DNA from: Pseudophaeomoniella oleicola
Taxonomy: Eukaryota > Ascomycota > Eurotiomycetes > Phaeomoniellales > Phaeomoniellaceae
Length of the DNA stretch: 64,000 nt
NCBI GenBank assembly: GCA_003868215.1
Contig: QWDQ01000025.1
Span: 273,073-337,072 of the forward strand
Direction of reading: 5' to 3'
A program made the translations under genes and the position numbers. Under the pieces are notes generated by a model, which saw only the letters and a program-made list of their open reading frames with translations, did not search any database and had not been told where the DNA came from. Shown here one piece after another: positions 1 through 11,875 of this stretch. Positions within the stretch are counted from its first letter, which is position 1. Every line of letters begins with the position of its first letter.

Positions 1-775
1 ATGCATTCCCTAAAGTCAGACCCTCTGACTTCTCAGGTGTGAAGTACTTGCTCATTGGCGTCTCAAGAGTCTGGTTGGATGACCGGCTTGCTGGACCAAA
101 GGCGAACCTAGTATCATGAGAGTCATGAATAGCATTAACAGGATCAACTTTTGGGTTACTTCGTGAAGAGACCTTTGAAGATTGAGACGATGAGCGCGAA
201 CGATATGATAATTGGTCAGATTTGATAGTCTTGGTCACGGGTGTAACAGGTCTTGTCAAGTCTGGGCCATTGGACTCCTCCTCTTTCTCTGTCGCTGCTT
301 TTGGCGGACTCAAAGAGACTCGTTGCGCATTGGCTTTGTTCTTTGATGTAAGCTTTGAAAAAAGACCTCCCTTCGATTTTGAAGGGAAGAGAGGTTCTGG
401 AAGAGCTGATTTTCGTTCAAAGTCATAATTGTCTGGATCTGTGATGGACCTTTTGTCTAGTGAGTTCAGACTGTTAGGCTTGTTGGGACTCCGGCTCTTT
501 ACAACACATATGTCGCTTAGAAGATCACCTGTGAACATATCAAATGTCGTTGCAGTCGAATCGGCTGAATGGGGAAGACGTGTCGCTGATGTATGCTTTC
601 CGCGCTGATCACCTTGTGGATCTCGTGGTTGAGGGGGATATGATATAGTGCCATCCGCTGATGTACACGTTGAGAGTCGATCGAACTCAGAGCCTGCAAG
701 AGCTGCTTCCTTCTCTTTACGTTGGCGATCAAGGGCTTTTGCCTGCGCGAAGGCATTACCTGGTTTTGGGAACAT
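1..775 (-). CDS. Ser-rich hypothetical protein, truncated by the window edge
   Basis: An open frame starts at an ATG on the minus strand (bases 775-773, protein begins MFPKPGNAFAQAKALD) and stays open for 258 codons to the left edge with no stop, so only the N-terminal part is visible. The visible protein is low-complexity: a short basic, charged N-terminus (ALDRQRKEKEAAL), then long Ser/Thr/Pro/Lys-rich stretches with many SP and TP dipeptides, as in phosphorylated scaffold or cytoskeletal proteins. No catalytic motif or membrane segment is visible and I do not recognise the family. The open frame over 770 bases and the Ser/Thr-rich composition argue that it is real. The start could move if an upstream intron exists. 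The gene is transcribed leftwards, away from the ubiquitin protease gene that ends at 1577. Confidence 0.65.
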   Translation of the reverse strand, partial: MFPKPGNAFAQAKALDRQRKEKEAALAGSEFDRLSTCTSADGTISYPPQPRDPQGDQRGKHTSATRLPHSADSTATTFDMFTGDLLSDICVVKSRSPNKPNSLNSLDKRSITDPDNYDFERKSALPEPLFPSKSKGGLFSKLTSKNKANAQRVSLSPPKAATEKEEESNGPDLTRPVTPVTKTIKSDQLSYRSRSSSQSSKVSSRSNPKVDPVNAIHDSHDTRFAFGPASRSSNQTLETPMSKYFTPEKSEGLTLGNA

Positions 776-1576
776 GATGGCTGCTCAAGTCAACTGATAG
801 ATACTCGAGCGAAAGGGGAGATGGAGATAAATGGCTACAAGTAAGTGCAGTAAACGTGAGTAAAAAAGCACCGATCTCTGGACGTGAGGTGAAGTAAAAG
901 TGGACGTAAACAAACTTCTTTCGGACATCGCAAGCCTAGGTGAAGCCAACTAGCGCGTGGCATCAAGCTGAACCAGAATCTGTCTTCACAGGTCCGAGAC
1001 CGCGTGGGTTACTTATACGTACGCTCTTTGTACTCCTCACCAAGTTCACCAAGTTCATCAGCAAGGTAACTTAGCATGACCCTACCTCAACATCATCACG
1101 AGATCGAACTTCCAGCGTGTTTATCAAGTTACCTCGTACGTCTATGCTTTCCCATTGCTGTTGACCAAGCTTGTCACTTGATGCCTTGACAGCCTGAATA
1201 AACGAGATGAGGTTGTTCTACGTCGAATTATTCAGGGACATCGGATCGGAAGAACTCTTGGCATATGAACCGATCGTCCCGTGCCCGCAGGATATCCGAT
1301 GTGGAGTTTGCGCTCAAAGTTCAATACTGTGGTATCTCTTGGTCAACAGCGCACTACATCGTGCTTCTAACATTTATTGTTCTACGAATACCCGTCAAGA
1401 TGTGGTTGGTCTCCCTTGGTGACACCGGTAGAACATGCGGCTTTTCTGATCTTTCCAGCCATGGGAATCTTTTGTCTGAAACAGGCAATCAAAACTCAAC
1501 CAAAACCAACAGCCCGGTTTCCATTCTAGCGCAGAGGCTCGTGGGAGCATCGACACAGCGTATTTGATTTCACCAT
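776..1576. other. Intergenic, no gene seen
   Basis: About 800 bases between the start of the left-edge gene and the stop of the deubiquitinase gene. The frames in it are short and have no family signal, splice-linked continuation or compositional support. It should hold the promoter of the left-edge gene and the 3' end of the deubiquitinase transcript. Confidence 0.6.
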
Positions 1577-4500
1577 CTATTCGTCTTCGTCATTCCTGAG
1601 TTCAACAACAGGCAAGTCCTCGTCGTCGTCCTCATCAAAAGGTGGAGGCGCGCTCTCACGTGATTCTCTCTCTGAGCCAGCAAAGGGGATTGTTTCGATC
1701 TCATCGAATTGTCCCTCCCGATCACTGAGCTCGCCGATCGAGCTCCTACCAGCGCCTTCTGCACGTGTGCTTGCATCGTCCTCAGCAAAGAGATCTTCCT
1801 CTTGTTCATTGGTAAAACTAGACGGCGGCGCGGCCGTCACTTGGCTAACATTACGTCCACTCGAGAGCGCTCCGAAGCTCCACGATGGATCGTCTGAGTA
1901 AGGAGGTCCATACGGCGCTTCTTCTCCGAGACCTTCATCGAGATCCATTGCATCCGTTGACAGTTTTCTCTCACCCGCCTGTGGGTATGTTGAGTATTCT
2001 GGCAGTTCAGAGTCATTCATCTTCTCGTTCGACTTCCGTGGACTTCCGTCCTCTCGAAACACTTCTGCTGAAAGTTTCTGCGGCGCCGAGCCACCATCTC
2101 CCGCGCGGTGAGCTGCTCCGGCTACGGTTAATGCGCTCGACGACCCATTGCGGGAGGAGCCGCCGAGACGCCGGCCTTCCCCCGACTCGTTCGTGGGTGA
2201 TCCAGAGCGAGAGGGAGGGGGGGATTCTTCTTGACTAGTAGGTGGATTGTTCGCATCGTCTATGACCTTCTCGAGGGCAGGACCTCCTAGTGGACGCGAG
2301 GACCTTCTTCTGTAGAACAATAGATAAGCTGCTGGTGTCACTACTGCCTGTGGATCGGTTCTCTTGGATACATGCGAATCTAGGCTATGTTAGTAGAAAC
2401 TCGAGGGTTTCAGCCGGGTTTTCACTCTCACCATTATACTCGTACCAGTTACCATCATAGAAGTTCTTTGCGTAAGCGGTGTAGTGACCGCCGCCAAGAC
2501 CACCATAATGGTTGTCAACAGCAAAAAGGTCGTACACCATTGGCTTCCCTTCCTCCTTGATAAGAACACGGTCAGACATGTCGAGACCTTCGATGGGGTA
2601 ATCAACCATGATCTCTAGTTTATCACGGAAATTTCGATGCGAGCTGAAACGTTTTAGGTGCATCACGAGGATATCCGGGGTCTTCCAAAGCTCAAATTTC
2701 TTGCTCGCGCGACGATGCGCTTTACATCGTGGACAATACCAGGCATCATTTTCCGAAAGAATCTCTTCTTTCCCAAATTCATCCAAGCAGTCGTCAAGTG
2801 TGATGCCTTTGCGCCGGCGACTGTGGCGCATTGCACGTCTGTTCGTCAGCTCCTCATCATTATAGAGCTCCACATTGAGCCACGTAGGACTTCCCCGTAA
2901 ATCCTCTTTCTCAGACTCGCTACCCTCAAAGAGCGCGTCGTGAGCTTCTTCGGTCCAATCAAGGAGTATAGAATCCCCTGGGCCAAGTAAAGGACCGTCG
3001 TACTGAACAGTTGCTTCTTTTCCGACGGTCTTGCGCTCTGTTGATGAGTATGTCTTGGGTCTTTGAACGGGTCGAATCAAACTGTCAGGCGATGGAAGAT
3101 CATTGTCTGAGGAAGAATCCTCGTCCCTGGTGTCGATATCCGAAGCATAGCCAGATAGTTGCATTTTGTCGCTCGGCGACGGCTCATCATCGGCATCTTC
3201 ATCACTTGTGGCCGAGAGCTCACTAGAGTTGGCGTCACTTGATGCCTTAGACCGCCGGCTTATCGGTTTCGGCATCCGGGTTGAAATCGATGGCCAATCT
3301 CTAGATTCATCAAACCCACTGATGCCGGTGGGAAATAGCTCTCCAGTTCGAATGAGCTTGATGTCATACATCTTTTGGAGCATAGAAGAAATGGACTTGG
3401 CAGAACGGAGAGCCTTGAAAAATGACGAGGGAGTATCTGGGCTCACTCCTGGAGCAGAGGTCGCATCAGACATTGTGACATCAACAAGTCCGTCCTCTCC
3501 TTCGACTGACCTTGCATGCACTGCATTGGAGTCGGAGCTATTATCGTCATCGTTCATGACAATCGTGTCCGCATCTTCTGCTCCATCAGCGCCACTGTCC
3601 TTTGACTTAAGGACAGAGTTGGCTTCATTAAGTATATCTCTGGTCGTCAAAGTTGCTACCAACGCAAGCAGTTTCTTCTGGATGACGTTATAGTCCGTTG
3701 CTTCTTGACGCTTGACGGTGATGAACGATGGATTACCGAACAGCTGTTTTTGTTGGATTCGGGAGGCACCTGGCCTGATCAAGCGATGGAAGACAGGAAC
3801 CAGCAACGTATCTGCTGCAGGAGAATCGGCAGTAGGGATGTCCTCACGATAGGACTGGTAGCTGGCCCTTTTAACAGGCGGTTTATCCGCAACATAATTT
3901 GTGGGCACACTTTCCAATTCAAACATCGCCAGACTGTCACTAGCCTGTATATTGAAGTCCGAGATAGTCTGCGGATTCTCGAACAGCTTGTAAATCTTGC
4001 ACCTGTAAAGCTCCGCCATGATGATCTTTGAGGCGTCTGCGTGCATCCGCTTCCCAACATATTCTTTGAGCTGTTTGATGCTAGCATTCTTGTCTATGTC
4101 AACATCCACCCTTATTGGCTTCCCACGAAGCGGATAGTAGTAGATCTCCTTCGTCCAATTATCCTCAATGGGCAATTGAAGCGTTAAATTGTTGAAAGGA
4201 TCAAATATTATGCTGACTTTGCCGCACGCGGGACAATGAAGGGTCGACTTGTACATTCCGGCGAAGAGGTCAGTGATAACGGAGTCATTTCTGGCCTTGT
4301 ATATATCCCAGCACTTGTCTGCCATCTCTTTCAGGAGCTGCGGATTCTCGACCATTTCATCTGTGGAGTCCGGCTTCTCAATATAGGGCTTTTTTAGAAC
4401 ACGATTGAGATCCTCTTGTAAGCCATCCAAGAGAAAAAGAAGGAACTCTTGAGAGTCCTGCTGACCATAGCCAGAGAAACTCGGTCCGTACCTTCCGATG

Positions 4501-6270
4501 GTTTGCTTCATGTGTTTGGGGGCGAAAGAGGATTGACTGCTATCGCCATATATCTGAAGTAGAAAATTGGCATAAGCCTTAGCAACCTCTCCATTATGGG
4601 ACAAAGGATTGCTCGGGTTGAGGTCCTTCTTGTAAACATCATCTGGTTCGTGTCAGGATAGGTGGTTGTAGCATGGGTGACATGAACGACTTACTCAGAA
4701 AGTAGTGACTCAGCTCCTCAACACTACGGACGCATTGGAGAGCAGAATTCATGTAGCAAGTGTTGCCCAAATTACTAAGGCCCACAATACCTCTGGGCCG
4801 GCCGTCACGCCGTTGACGGCCTCTTGTCATCATTCCTGCAGCTGGGCTTGTTCTACCTGACACGGACGCTGACTTTCCCTTGGCTTTGTCGGATACGGAA
4901 GCTTTGGCAATACTGAGATTTGATGCTTTTGCCCCTTCTGATGCCCATTCACCTCCGCCTGGTCCGCCAACCTGCTCCTCGAGGAGCACAACATCATCTC
5001 TGCTTAGTCCAGCATGGTCCAAAGTCTGCGAGCCGTTGTATTTCTCGTTCCAGGTCTGGTCCTTAGCATCAACCAATTCCTTTTGGGTACCATCTTGCAG
5101 CGAGGTGAAAGTGGCAGCATCGAGCACGAGTTTATCACCAGCACTCGCCTTGATCTCACTTCCTGGTGCCGGGGAGGCGCTTCTCGAGCCGGCTGGGGTG
5201 GGACCGCCCGATTTGTTCGAACTTTTCAAACCACCCAGTATGCGCCAAACGCGAACTTTCGTTTTGGAATTTATTCCGGTGAGCACCTTGGCAACTCGCA
5301 GCCAATCGTTGAAAGATGTACTCCTACTAGCCATGTACCGAACTGGAGGAGTATCACTTTCTTTGAGAAAGCGTGACGAACTGCCTTGAGAAGGAAGCTT
5401 GAGTAGAGAAAATACTGGTGGTGATAGTTCAAATTGTATGTTATCCGCAAATTCGTTGACGCTCGTATTGTGCGCATAACGGGTGATGAGCGGAGACTTG
5501 GGTGAGAGGCCATACCAGGTGACTATCAGGTCCCAAGCTTCTTGCGGTAGTATCTGAAAGTCTTCACCAATCTGAAGCCCGGGTCTGATGAAGACGAACG
5601 ATTCGCCAGCCTCATCTTTCAAGTTTCCCGAGTCGTCTGTTACCATAACAATATCCGAATTATCAATCGGTCCGATCTCCCCTTCAGTAGCTGCTTTATC
5701 GACCTTTTCGCTCGCAATACCTTGAGAGCTTCTCGCAAGAACGCGGTTCAGCCATCTCTGCGACACAATATACCCCTTTTGCTTGTCTTTTGGCGGCTGT
5801 TGTGCCAGAGATGTGACTTTCTCTACCTGTTCATCGATTGGAGGGATGTCAGCTGAAGTAGTGGTAGCGCTCGTGATCGACGTTTGGGCCGTGGATGCAA
5901 TTGATTGATTCGTCAGAGTAGTGTTTGTTGTAGATGCTTCCGAAGGCGCCGTCTGCGCATGGCTCTTGGGATTACTCTCATGGACGTTACTATCATCTAC
6001 TGAGATTCGGGGCCCGCGATTTTGCTGCTTTGCTTTTGTTTGCTCATTGCCTCCGCTTGCATCTGACTGTGCCAGAGGACTTTCACCGGATTCCATGGTG
6101 ATGTCCTGTGTATGATCTTCCCTATCTTGCGCACCCATATCCGAAGCTGGCCGTTTCACAGCTGGTGATAATGATCTTAACGACCTCCTGTTTTCATCCT
6201 TCTTTCGGAATTGGAGACTTGGTGGATTTTGTTCTGGTGTAGGTCTGTCGCTGTTAGCGGAGTTTGTCAT
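1577..6270 (-). CDS. ubp12: Ubiquitin carboxyl-terminal hydrolase (USP/UBP12, USP4/11/15 type)
   Basis: Cysteine deubiquitinase of peptidase family C19, removing ubiquitin from cytosolic or nuclear substrates. Three exons: 6270-4695, 4642-2432 and 2379-1577, joined by two 52-nt introns (4643-4694, 2380-2431) that keep frame, giving about 1,529 aa. A DUSP-like region (VSQRWLNRVLARS) lies N-terminal. The Cys box GLSNLGNTCYMNSALQCV holds catalytic Cys about residue 505, interrupted shortly after by intron 1. Next come YGQQDSQEFLLFLLDGLQED, a CPAC/CPRC pair typical of the USP zinc ribbon, and the His box NHYGGLGGGHYTAYAKN (His about 1245). The C-terminal exon supplies the usual end of the catalytic domain (TPAAYLLFYRRRS) plus a disordered acidic tail ending NDEDE. 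The long catalytic-domain insert is Ser/Asp-rich. The start at 6270 (MTNSANSD) is the first in-frame ATG; a proline-rich open frame just upstream (6271-6550) may be a further exon. Confidence 0.9.
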
Positions 6271-6291
6271 GTAGTCGTTTTTCCACAGACA

Positions 6292-6318
6292 AAGCCGCAC
6301 AAGCCGCACAAGCCGCAC
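6292..6318. repeat. Three tandem copies of a 9-mer
   Basis: AAGCCGCAC is repeated exactly three times (6292-6300, 6301-6309, 6310-6318) immediately upstream of the proposed deubiquitinase start. Because the unit is a multiple of three it would be neutral to a reading frame, which matters if the true N-terminus lies further upstream. Confidence 0.8.
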
Positions 6319-7344
6319 GAGGTGAGGCAGGTACGTCTGTGTTCGCTTCGTGGCTCGTTGGGCGCTGTTGAGATGTAATTCGGGCTTGAGGAGAATCTTT
6401 GGTCTGAAGCTGCGGAGCGATGTACCCAGACGAATCTTGGGGAAGCAAGGCAGATTCCGCCGGTGGGGGAATGTGATGGTGATGTTGGGGTGTTTGACGT
6501 AACAGCGGAGTCGCCTGTTCTTTGAGTAGACCGGATACTTCTCTCACCAGCACCAGATGCTATAGGACTCTCCTTCTTCTTGGAAGACGTGATGTGAAAA
6601 CGAGCTGTCCACTTCCAGCGACAGCTCTACTGCAATGTCGAAAAGAAAATCAATGATGGTAATAGCGGCGGAGCGGAGAATGTTCCAACACAAATAACAA
6701 AGTGCGCCAGCGACAAGTTCAAGTCTGTATACGGAGTACAGGTATCTATGTTGCTGCACACATTCAGAGGCTGCTTTGGCAAAGTCAAGGACAACACAAC
6801 GACTAGTCGCCATCGGGATGCGTTTGTTATGCAGTTTGATCAAACTGTCGTATATTTTCGATATACTATGTAATGTAGTATTAGTATCTACGATATCCCA
6901 CTGCACAATATCTCCTCCCTATGCAGTTGAAGCCACCACCCCAATCAAAACGAAGAATTCCATTTACTATAAAATCCCTTTGGATGATTCGCCATTGACA
7001 AGGCACCAGTCCATGATCATACTCAAATCTTCAGGTTCTGCAGGTTTTCAATTGGTTGCTCTTCGATCACACACTTCTCGGCCATATATTAATTAGTTCG
7101 GGGGCCAATTGCAGTCCATCAAGAGGCTGCCAGCTACCGATACCTGATATCTTGGATCATAGAGCGGTAATTATCGGCTACGAACCTGTCAATCGCACGC
7201 TGTCCTGTTGACGCATGATTGGGAGCATCCATAGTCTCGGATTTTGCCCTGGCTCAGCACCATTGCGCCGCCATTGTGATGCTTATTATCTAGTTGACTA
7301 TGATACATATACCAAGATGAGCCCGTGTACTTATCCATTTTGAA
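6319..7344. other. Intergenic or unassigned N-terminal exon region
   Basis: Roughly 1 kb between the deubiquitinase start and the sorting-nexin stop. On the minus strand 6254-6550 is open and encodes a His/Pro/Gln-rich segment (LLRQTPQHHHHIPPP) that looks protein-like and may be an upstream exon of the deubiquitinase. No splice pair that I tried joined it in frame. The remainder, 6560-7344, shows no coding signal. Confidence 0.5.
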
Positions 7345-9488
7345 TCATCGAGCAACGATCTTATCTACTTCGTCTCGCGCTTCTGACCAAGTGTCTAAGT
7401 TCTTCTTTGCCCAATCGATATGGCATCGTGCATATGCGACCTGGATAACGGTTAGTTGCATCGTACATGTGAAGAATGAAGGAAAAGCGCCGGAAGGTAC
7501 ATACCATATAGCGTTGCAAATCTTTTTCCTTGTCCGCTTGGAATCGGCGCAGGTCTTTCAGTATACCCTGGCTAGCATCTTTGACATCCTTTTCAGATAC
7601 TTCCAACGCTTGCTCCAGCTACCACAGAGTCAGTAAACATCAATAATGGAGAATTTAATCTTACCTGCGAAAGATTCTCCTTGGTTTTTCCCATTTGGTC
7701 CCGGCGAGTTCGTTCTGGGTCAACGTCCACAAGACCGTGTACAGCATGACTGATGCGGCCAAAGATCTTATTTGTGACAAAATTCCCACTCTGGCGCTTA
7801 TGCGGCGAGGTTGGAGATGTGGGATTGTCTCTTTGATAATTGCCATCGGTTGTGTGAGGATGTTCACCATGGGTAGGCGGGAAGTCAGAGTCAATGGATT
7901 CCCTCTCTTCGCCAGATCCTCTTGCGGTACTTGATGTACTACGGGTCGAGGCGTCCGATATGGATCTCTTTGGTGGACTCTGCGGAGCAATACTACCACT
8001 CAGATAAGCATCCAGTCGTCTCGCCTCAAGCTCACTTTGCTCAAGCGAGGCAAGCAATGCCTTCTTCTTCTCCAGCTCTTCCCTTGTCATTTCCTGCTGC
8101 ACTCGCTTCAAGATCCTATACCTCAACACGTTGCGAACTACACTTGCAAATTGCGCACTTTCCCGCATCGGCTCCGCAAACGTTGCATTGAGGGCTGCAG
8201 AGAGCTCCTCGGTTTCGATATATGTGTTATCAACCGCTTGACCAACTCGTTCGATAGCCGATGCTACAGTGGCAGATTGTTCCGATAAGGAGAACCCATT
8301 GTATCTCGCGCCCAGCTCCATTAGATCTGCTGATAGTTTGGAAAAGTGCTCGAGAGTTCTTCGATTCACTTTCTCAACACTGCCCTGAAGCAACAGCTCA
8401 ACTTCTCTGGTAGAAGCTTCAAAGTTGATGAAGTATGGATCCAAATCCTGCTCGCTCAGATGCTGGGAAGGAGGTGGGAATCTGCCGAATATTTGAGGTC
8501 CAGGAATAGTATGTGCTGCAGATGATGCGAATGTACTGTGCTCTGGCGGGGATGACGGAGTTCCGCTCGAGGAGATGCTACCGCTTGACCTGAGCTTTGC
8601 TGACGTTGAAGGCACAGGAAGGAAGGCATGGCCTGGGGTGGGATTGGCTGGATCAAGCGGTGGAGCTTTCAGGTTATTCTTTGGAATAGAGGCGATGGGA
8701 TGTGAGTGCAGGACTTCGCTCTGGGGAGGAAAAGATTAGCCCTGTCAGTGACGGAAAATAGAGGACAAACCCAGCTAGAGTTAGGATCGAGAAACCTCCA
8801 CCAGACTCCATCCTCCAAGACATCCCTCATCCTCCTACACCGATTGAGAAAGACAGTGAGCATTCTCTTGCGCAGCTCTATGATGCCTGCATCCTCTTTC
8901 GCCTTGGTCGGTTTCGCTGCGTAATCTGCCATGGTATGCTTCTCCGGGATTGGTGGAATGATCAGCGTGGGATGAAGATTGACCAGCGCTGCGCGCAGTG
9001 AGTTGAATTCTGAATAACGTCGTCGCACTTCAATTTCCTGCTGCTGTTAGATATCTTCTCCTCGTCACCTGGCGCAATCTGCTTACTCCTGTCCTGATAG
9101 TATATACAATGAACCCTCCGCCGCCGTGATCCTTAGCCGCATCGGTTATTATGATCTCCAGGTCCGGATCCTCATACAGCAGCTGTTGTATTCTACTATC
9201 GTATCCATCTTTGCGACGAGGTTGTGAGTCTTTCTGTGCAGCTCTCTGAGAGTCATCTTCATCTTCGTCTTCATCACTGATATGGTCCGGTCGAGAGAGG
9301 AATTCTGGGGGTTCATCTGGGTCATGGGAGGATGTAGGTGTCCCTGGCTCATCATACTCTGTATGAAGTGTTAGCTTGTACATCGAAGGGACGTGATCTA
9401 ATCTAGGAAGCTACTAACGAGCTGGATTCAAGACAGGGTTAGGCTCGCCCTCAAAGGCGTAAGGATTGTTGTCTTCATCATTCCACAT
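7345..9488 (-). CDS. snx41: Sorting nexin Snx41/Atg20 (PX-BAR protein)
   Basis: PX-BAR sorting nexin that binds phosphatidylinositol 3-phosphate on endosomes or the pre-autophagosomal site, with roles in cargo retrieval and selective autophagy. Six exons: 9488-9419, 9358-9087, 9037-8771, 8720-7665, 7618-7505 and 7440-7345. All junctions keep frame and give 624 aa. The N-terminus MWNDEDNNPYAFEGEPNP is characteristic of fungal Snx41. The PX domain follows an acidic linker (FIVYTIRTGEIEVRRRYSEF, then the proline-rich LHPTLIIPPIPEKHT). The second half is helical and charged (LEKKKALLASLEQSELEARRL, then EKDVKDASQGILKDLRRFQADKEKDLQRYM), as expected for the BAR coiled coil. The last exon ends EVDKIVAR. 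A Ser/Thr-rich insert (APQSPPKRSISDASTRST) lies inside the BAR region, as in other fungal Snx41/Atg20 proteins. The alternative name is Atg20, since filamentous fungi often have one protein for both roles. Confidence 0.93.
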
Positions 9489-10142
9489 GGTGACTGGAGC
9501 GAAATGCCTTAAATGTGTCAGACGAGACCACTTGAGATCTGAAAATGTTGGTCAAAATGCAGGACGGCGCCAGTCAAGGTGAGGCTGTAGAATGTCTGCC
9601 GCCTGGTGTTGGCTGGAACAGAAGCTTGGAGCGATGATGATGCGCCGCGTAGTTACAATTGGGGCTTGGTCCGAGCACGGTCCGTCATTATCCTTTAGCG
9701 GCTTGCCCCTCTTAAAACCGTTCAATCGTCCCATTGACGGTTCACTTCAGTCTATTTACTACACTTGACACCCTCTGCATGTACACAAGAACTTCGACAG
9801 GTCACCATCTGTCCATCATTGAAGCTACTTCGCAATGCTAATGATTTAATGGCTGAGGATTATCACTTCAAGGATGTCGACATTGACTTCGTGTGACCTC
9901 AGGCCTGCTGCAACTCCAGATTCTATCCTCTACCGTCTCCCTTTCATGACTTTGGTCCTCGTTCCCTTGTCTTCCTGCATCCATTATGTACATTGTAGGA
10001 TGTCACGGCAGTGGTGTGCTGATGTCACTGTCTTTCTCATCTGATATGCCTGCTGCGATTGCCTTGCTGTCTTCATAATGGTGTTGCTCGGGTATGATGG
10101 GAGATAGCAACGTGCTTTTTGCTGCTGATAATGATGTGCAAT
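9489..10142. other. Intergenic, promoter of snx41
   Basis: About 650 bases upstream of the sorting nexin start and downstream of the small membrane-protein gene. Only short frames without family features; no RNA gene or repeat recognised. Confidence 0.6.
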
Positions 10143-10655
10143 TCAGGTATGGCCGGTATCGTCGCTTCCGTTGACCGTTATTGTGCTTTCCCTGTTCGTT
10201 GCATATTCTCCTTCATCCTCGTCATCGTGTCCATTTTCCGAGTGCCTCTCCGTCATTGCATGATATCTCAGCTCGTCCAAACCTGCAATAACTAATGCTC
10301 CCCTGCTGTGGGTTGTGTTATTGGCCCTTGGTCTACTTCGAATGTGACGTTGAGTTGCACGTTGATTGCTTTCATCGGCCACCAGCTTCAGATGTCGCTC
10401 CAAGGCTTCCTCTTTTCTCTGGAACTTTCGTTGTTTCCGAATTGTCAATACTGTCAGACAAACCATGAAGATCGCCAGACCAATGATGGCAATGACTACC
10501 AAGATCTTTTGCCCATGTGGCCAGGTGGACCAACCATATGTCGCGACCGATGACATCTTGCCTCTAAAAATTCCGATGCTGAGGTAGGAGAGGCTACAGA
10601 TCGACCAGATATAGAAGATGTTAAACAGAGTCTCATTCCAGATCTCAATTTCCAT
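10143..10655 (-). CDS. Small two-pass membrane protein, unknown function
   Basis: Single-exon frame of 170 codons from ATG at 10655 to the stop at 10143. Two hydrophobic segments are visible: residues about 7-30 (NETLFNIFYIWSICSLSYLS) and about 50-70 (ILVVIAIIGLAIFMVCLTVL). They are followed by a strongly basic stretch (RKQRKFQRKEEALERHLK) and a hydrophilic acidic C-terminal tail (NGHDDEDEGEYATNRES). The layout suggests a small integral membrane protein with a cytosolic tail. I do not recognise a family. The clear membrane-then-charged layout and low-complexity acidic tail support a real gene. Confidence 0.6.
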   Translation of the reverse strand: MEIEIWNETLFNIFYIWSICSLSYLSIGIFRGKMSSVATYGWSTWPHGQKILVVIAIIGLAIFMVCLTVLTIRKQRKFQRKEEALERHLKLVADESNQRATQRHIRSRPRANNTTHSRGALVIAGLDELRYHAMTERHSENGHDDEDEGEYATNRESTITVNGSDDTGHT

Positions 10656-11585
10656 TTATATGATCATATCTTTGCTTTGATTAAGCTAATCCTTCACCAC
10701 TAGAACCTTACAATAACACAGTGACAAAGGCACCCACTACTCAAGACATGGAATGATTATGGCTGATGTATATTTCTGGAGTATATGGACCTAGAATCCT
10801 TCCAGTTTTTATTACCAACGAGACGTCAAACAACAGACAGCACTAGGTGTGTAGCTATCTTACCTACATGTACCTTTCAACAATGCCGATACATTATTGC
10901 AGATACCCGATCCCAAATCCCTTTGACTTCTCCTTCTCTCATGTCTCCTTTCTTTCTCCTTTCGGCTTTGACGTTCTTACTGTCCTCTTCAGCACTTCCA
11001 GATGTCATCGTCTCTGCTGGGACTCAGCTGTGTATACACAGCAATGGTGATGATATTGACACAACTGTCCGCCGGACTGAACGTCCAAAGCCGTCGGTGT
11101 CTTTACGGCGTACAGTAACGGACTATATCCTAGCAAATTCCTCCCAGCTAGCATGTTGGCAACGAGTATCTGTGGCTCACTGTCTAAGTTTTGGAAAGGA
11201 CTCATCCTGGACTTGTAGAAAAAACATTCCAAAGCTTTTAAGCTGACGTCGGTTACGATTGACTGCCGCGGAGAGTTTTGGACGAGCGGTAGACCGTTTC
11301 TACGACGGTGGTGAACCTAGGAGGAAGCAGAACTGCACATAACTAGATAGGATAGTTTCTTATAGCAGGACTTTCTTCTCCGCCGTCTTTACTGAACAAG
11401 TCCAATAACTCCTGGCTCTCCTTCTTTGGATCGGAGTCCTCTCAAATGATAGAATGTATCACAACTGTCTCAATCTCGAATCGTTAATGGTCTCTCTTCT
11501 TCTGTGCTCGTTCAAGACTCCTGCGACCTCTCCAATTTGCCGTGAGAGGCACGATGTCGGTCAACATTTTCCCCTGGTAGAACAG
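10656..11585. other. Intergenic, nothing recognised
   Basis: About 930 bases. Open frames on both strands overlap one another and have no membrane segment, motif or splice-linked extension. No RNA gene seen. Confidence 0.5.
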
Positions 11586-11875
11586 TCATATCAGCCTTGC
11601 CAGCTCTTCCAAATTCGGAGAATCATCCTCTTCTTCCCGAGTCGTGATGTTCGTGGATTAGGTCGACAACGAGGTCGCTCTATACCAATAGATCTGGGGC
11701 TTCTTGTGTCTTCCGCTCGACGTTCGATGCCGCTATATGCGAAAGCGTTGCAGAGACGGAGCTCCACGACCTGAGCGATCTCGATGCAGGGATCATGTGG
11801 CGGAATGTCATACCATCTGCCAAAGTCGGTAGTGGTGACTAAGGCAAAGAAAGAGCAACGCTTTCGACGAGCCAT
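11586..11875 (-). CDS. Possible small hypothetical protein with one intron
   Basis: From ATG at 11875 (MARRKRCSFFALVTTTDFG) the minus frame continues to 11686. A GTATAG donor, a CCTAATC branch-like site and an AAG acceptor would remove 11633-11685 (53 nt). The frame then switches to an acidic end, EEDDSPNLEELARLI, stop at 11586, for a product of about 80 aa. The intron size matches neighbouring genes and the resulting tail looks protein-like, but there is no recognisable family. A plus-strand frame (11454-11774) overlaps and could be the real one instead. Confidence 0.35.

Noticed and set aside
3166-3693. Plus frame of 175 codons in the deubiquitinase
   Set aside because: Complement of the Ser/Asp-rich insert; its Ser/Leu-rich composition is a by-product of the real minus frame.
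4880-5389. Plus frame of 169 codons in the deubiquitinase
   Set aside because: Antisense to exon 1 with no features of its own.
10785-11246. Plus frame of 153 codons
   Set aside because: Overlaps an equally open minus frame, with low-complexity content and no motif.
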